A stretch of DNA of 32,401 bases from an uncultured Clostridia bacterium. GTDB taxonomy: Bacteria; Bacillota; Clostridia; Oscillospirales; Oscillospiraceae. Numbering within the stretch: position 1 is the first letter of the stretch; the number at the start of each line of letters is the position of its first letter. The notes beneath the pieces were generated by a model, which saw only the letters and a program-made list of their open reading frames with translations, was not told where the DNA came from and did no database searches. Position numbers and translations under genes: made by a program. The stretch is taken from the NCBI GenBank assembly GCA_937894515.1, contig CALCRH010000150.1:1-32401 (forward strand), given 5' to 3'. Shown here piece by piece: positions 31,131 through 32,401 of this stretch.

Positions 31131-31431
31131 CATAGCCCTCAGTCCCAGATATCTCTTCTGCGACGAACCCAATTCCGGCCTCGACCCCAAGACTTCCTTG
31201 ATTATCGATGACTTGATTTTTGATATAACGCACGAATTTGGAATCACCACCGTTGTCAATACCCACGACTTGAATTCCGTGATTACGATAGGGGAGACCA
31301 TCTCCTATATTTATGAAGGAAATCTGGCTTGGACAGGTTCTATGGACACCGTTCTGACTTCTGACAATCAATTGCTGAATGAGTTCATTTATGCCCAACC
31401 GCTGACGCAAAAAATCAAACAAAAATTATAG
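31095..31431 (+). CDS. mlaF: MlaF-type lipid transport ATPase, C-terminal fragment
   Basis: ATPase of the outer-membrane lipid asymmetry (Mla) system. ALSPRYLFCDEPNSGLDPKTS (Walker B) and TTVVNTHDLNSVITIG (H-loop) are the MlaF pattern, and LLNEFIYAQPL near the end is also typical. Mla exists in bacteria with an outer membrane, so this cannot belong to the spore former in the middle of the window. The N-terminal half is missing. Confidence 0.85.
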
Positions 31432-31433
31432 GT

Positions 31434-31979
31434 ATGAACTGGATTGATATCGTTGTTTTGATTCCGGCGGCGTGGTTTGCCTATCGTGGACTGAAAAACG
31501 GCTTAATTTATGAGCTCGCCTCTGTTCTTGCTTTGATATTGGGCGTGTGGGCTACCGTTCGCTTTTCGCCTGTGGTAGCTATGCGATTGGGTGACGGCAA
31601 ACTTTATCAAATTCTTGCCTTTGTCATTATTTTCGTGGCTACCTTGGTGTTGGTTCATTTTGCCGGAAAACTAATGGAAAAAGTGATTAAACTTCTTGTT
31701 CCGGGAATCGTCAATAATATAGTAGGTTTGATTTTTGGCATCTTTAAGGTGCTGATTGTCTTTAGTGTTGTTTTTATGTTTATTAATAAAGTGGATACTA
31801 AAGAAGTGCTGATTAAACCTGAAACAAAAACCGAATCATTGACATACAAGTATATAACTCCCGTTGCTCCTTTCTTGAGCGATTGGTGCAAAAAAGAATG
31901 GGATGTCAAATCCGATGTCATTTCTGATATAACCAATGATAAAAATCACAGCGAATGCCCAACGACGAACAAGCACTAA
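31434..31979 (+). CDS. CvpA family membrane protein
   Basis: A 181-residue protein with four hydrophobic segments and the CvpA opening WIDIVVLIPAAWFAYRGLKNGLI, followed by KLMEKVIKLLVPGIVNNIVGLIFG. CvpA proteins are linked to colicin V production and envelope function. It starts 2 bp after the mlaF stop and its end overlaps the next gene by 25 bp. It is AT-richer than the Clostridia genes. Confidence 0.8.
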   Translation: MNWIDIVVLIPAAWFAYRGLKNGLIYELASVLALILGVWATVRFSPVVAMRLGDGKLYQILAFVIIFVATLVLVHFAGKLMEKVIKLLVPGIVNNIVGLIFGIFKVLIVFSVVFMFINKVDTKEVLIKPETKTESLTYKYITPVAPFLSDWCKKEWDVKSDVISDITNDKNHSECPTTNKH

Positions 31980-32242
31980 AGGATATTGTACAGCAGTTTA
32001 TCAATCAATCAGGCAGGCAAAAACTGTTTGATGAGCGTCGTGTGTTGGCGTTGTGGACTGAAAAAATGGATGAGTTGACGAAGCAGAACACGCAGTGCCG
32101 CGATATTCGTAATGGCGTCCTCAAAGTAAAAGTCCTGAATGCGGCCCTCCGCTTTGAAATGATGGCACGCAAAAGCGAAATCATTTCACAACTTAATCAA
32201 TGGGCTGGTGTTGAAGTGGTTAAAGATATATTATTTTGCTAA
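31955..32242 (+). CDS. DUF721 (DciA-like) protein
   Basis: A 95-residue protein with the DUF721 core: helix-turn segment, then RNGVLKVKVLNAALRFEMMARKSEIISQLNQWAG. DciA-like proteins load the replicative helicase in many bacteria; the short Bacteroidota forms are less well studied. It overlaps the cvpA-like gene and ends 34 bp before the convergent OmpA fragment. Confidence 0.75.
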   Translation: MPNDEQALKDIVQQFINQSGRQKLFDERRVLALWTEKMDELTKQNTQCRDIRNGVLKVKVLNAALRFEMMARKSEIISQLNQWAGVEVVKDILFC

Positions 32243-32276
32243 TTTATCGTTTCTTTTGTGTCTTATAAGTTGTAAA

Positions 32277-32401
32277 TTATCTTCCGATTTCGATAATCTT
32301 AAATTCGGTGCGGCGGTTGGTGGCACGGCCTTCTTCCGTGTTATTGTCGGCAATGGGCTGAGACTTGCCATAGCCCTTGTAGCTGATTTGTGAGGCGTCG
32401 A
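32277..32401 (-). CDS. OmpA-like domain protein, C-terminal fragment
   Basis: The last 40 codons of a minus-strand gene that enters from the window edge. The residues SYKGYGKSQPIADNNTEEGR followed by ATNRRTEFKII are the end of an OmpA/MotB-type peptidoglycan-binding domain. This fits a Bacteroidota outer-membrane protein. Confidence 0.85.
   Translation of the reverse strand, partial: DASQISYKGYGKSQPIADNNTEEGRATNRRTEFKIIEIGR

Noticed and set aside
30664..31431. A new hybrid ABC ATPase
   Set aside because: The halves belong to different ABC families from different phyla and meet in the universal signature motif.

Overview
The window looks like a metagenomic contig whose bulk (about 1.25-31.1 kb) comes from a spore-forming, GC-rich gut Clostridium relative (Oscillospiraceae-like). 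Evidence for this is the recA-recX order, a potABCD operon, comEC-holA-rnmV, sigG, ymxH, rpsB-tsf, spoIIP, Gram-positive promoters and strong AGGAGG ribosome sites. Both ends are Bacteroidota-like: LytTR and an acyl-CoA ligase on the left; MlaF, CvpA, DUF721 and OmpA on the right. Each end joins the Clostridia sequence inside a conserved coding motif (RecA on the left, the ABC signature on the right), giving in-frame hybrid genes. I read both joins as assembly chimeras, not biology.

Layout: 1-1.25 kb Bacteroidota flank; 1.24-6.16 kb recA 3' end, recX, potABCD; 6.3-12.5 kb thioesterase, comEC, holA, rnmV, glnS; 12.5-21.98 kb sigG on the minus strand, split in two by an 8.7-kb element; 22.1-25.5 kb ymxH, rpsB, tsf, spoIIP; 25.6-31.1 kb two kinases, an FTR-like iron-sulfur protein, an MBL-fold enzyme, a B3/B4 protein and part of an ABC exporter; 31.1-32.4 kb Bacteroidota flank.

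The main discovery is a skin-like intervening element in sigG, the gene for the forespore sigma factor. Its N-terminal half (codons 1-99, 21687-21983) and C-terminal half (157 codons, 12536-13009) are separated by 8,677 bp. The element is bounded by a 15-bp direct repeat that encodes the Pro-Met-Ile-Ile-Gly of sigma region 2.4. Recombination between the repeats would restore an uninterrupted 256-codon sigma-G behind an intact sigma-F-type promoter. A large serine recombinase ends 38 bp from the right repeat. The element's other genes are all on the opposite strand to sigG: two secreted SGNH hydrolases (one with a peptidoglycan-binding domain), an HTH/ADP-ribosyltransferase-like protein with a small partner, a protein with HNH-associated repeat-like modules, and several small proteins, one of which could be the recombination directionality factor. 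An 11-copy TTGCC repeat lies in a promoter-to-terminator unit.

Known skin elements interrupt mother-cell genes such as sigK, where loss of the element is harmless because that cell dies. Sigma-G works in the forespore, whose chromosome is inherited. Excision there would remove the element from the germ line, so this arrangement implies a different logic: a reversible population switch, a retained circle that reintegrates, or an insertion that abolishes sporulation.
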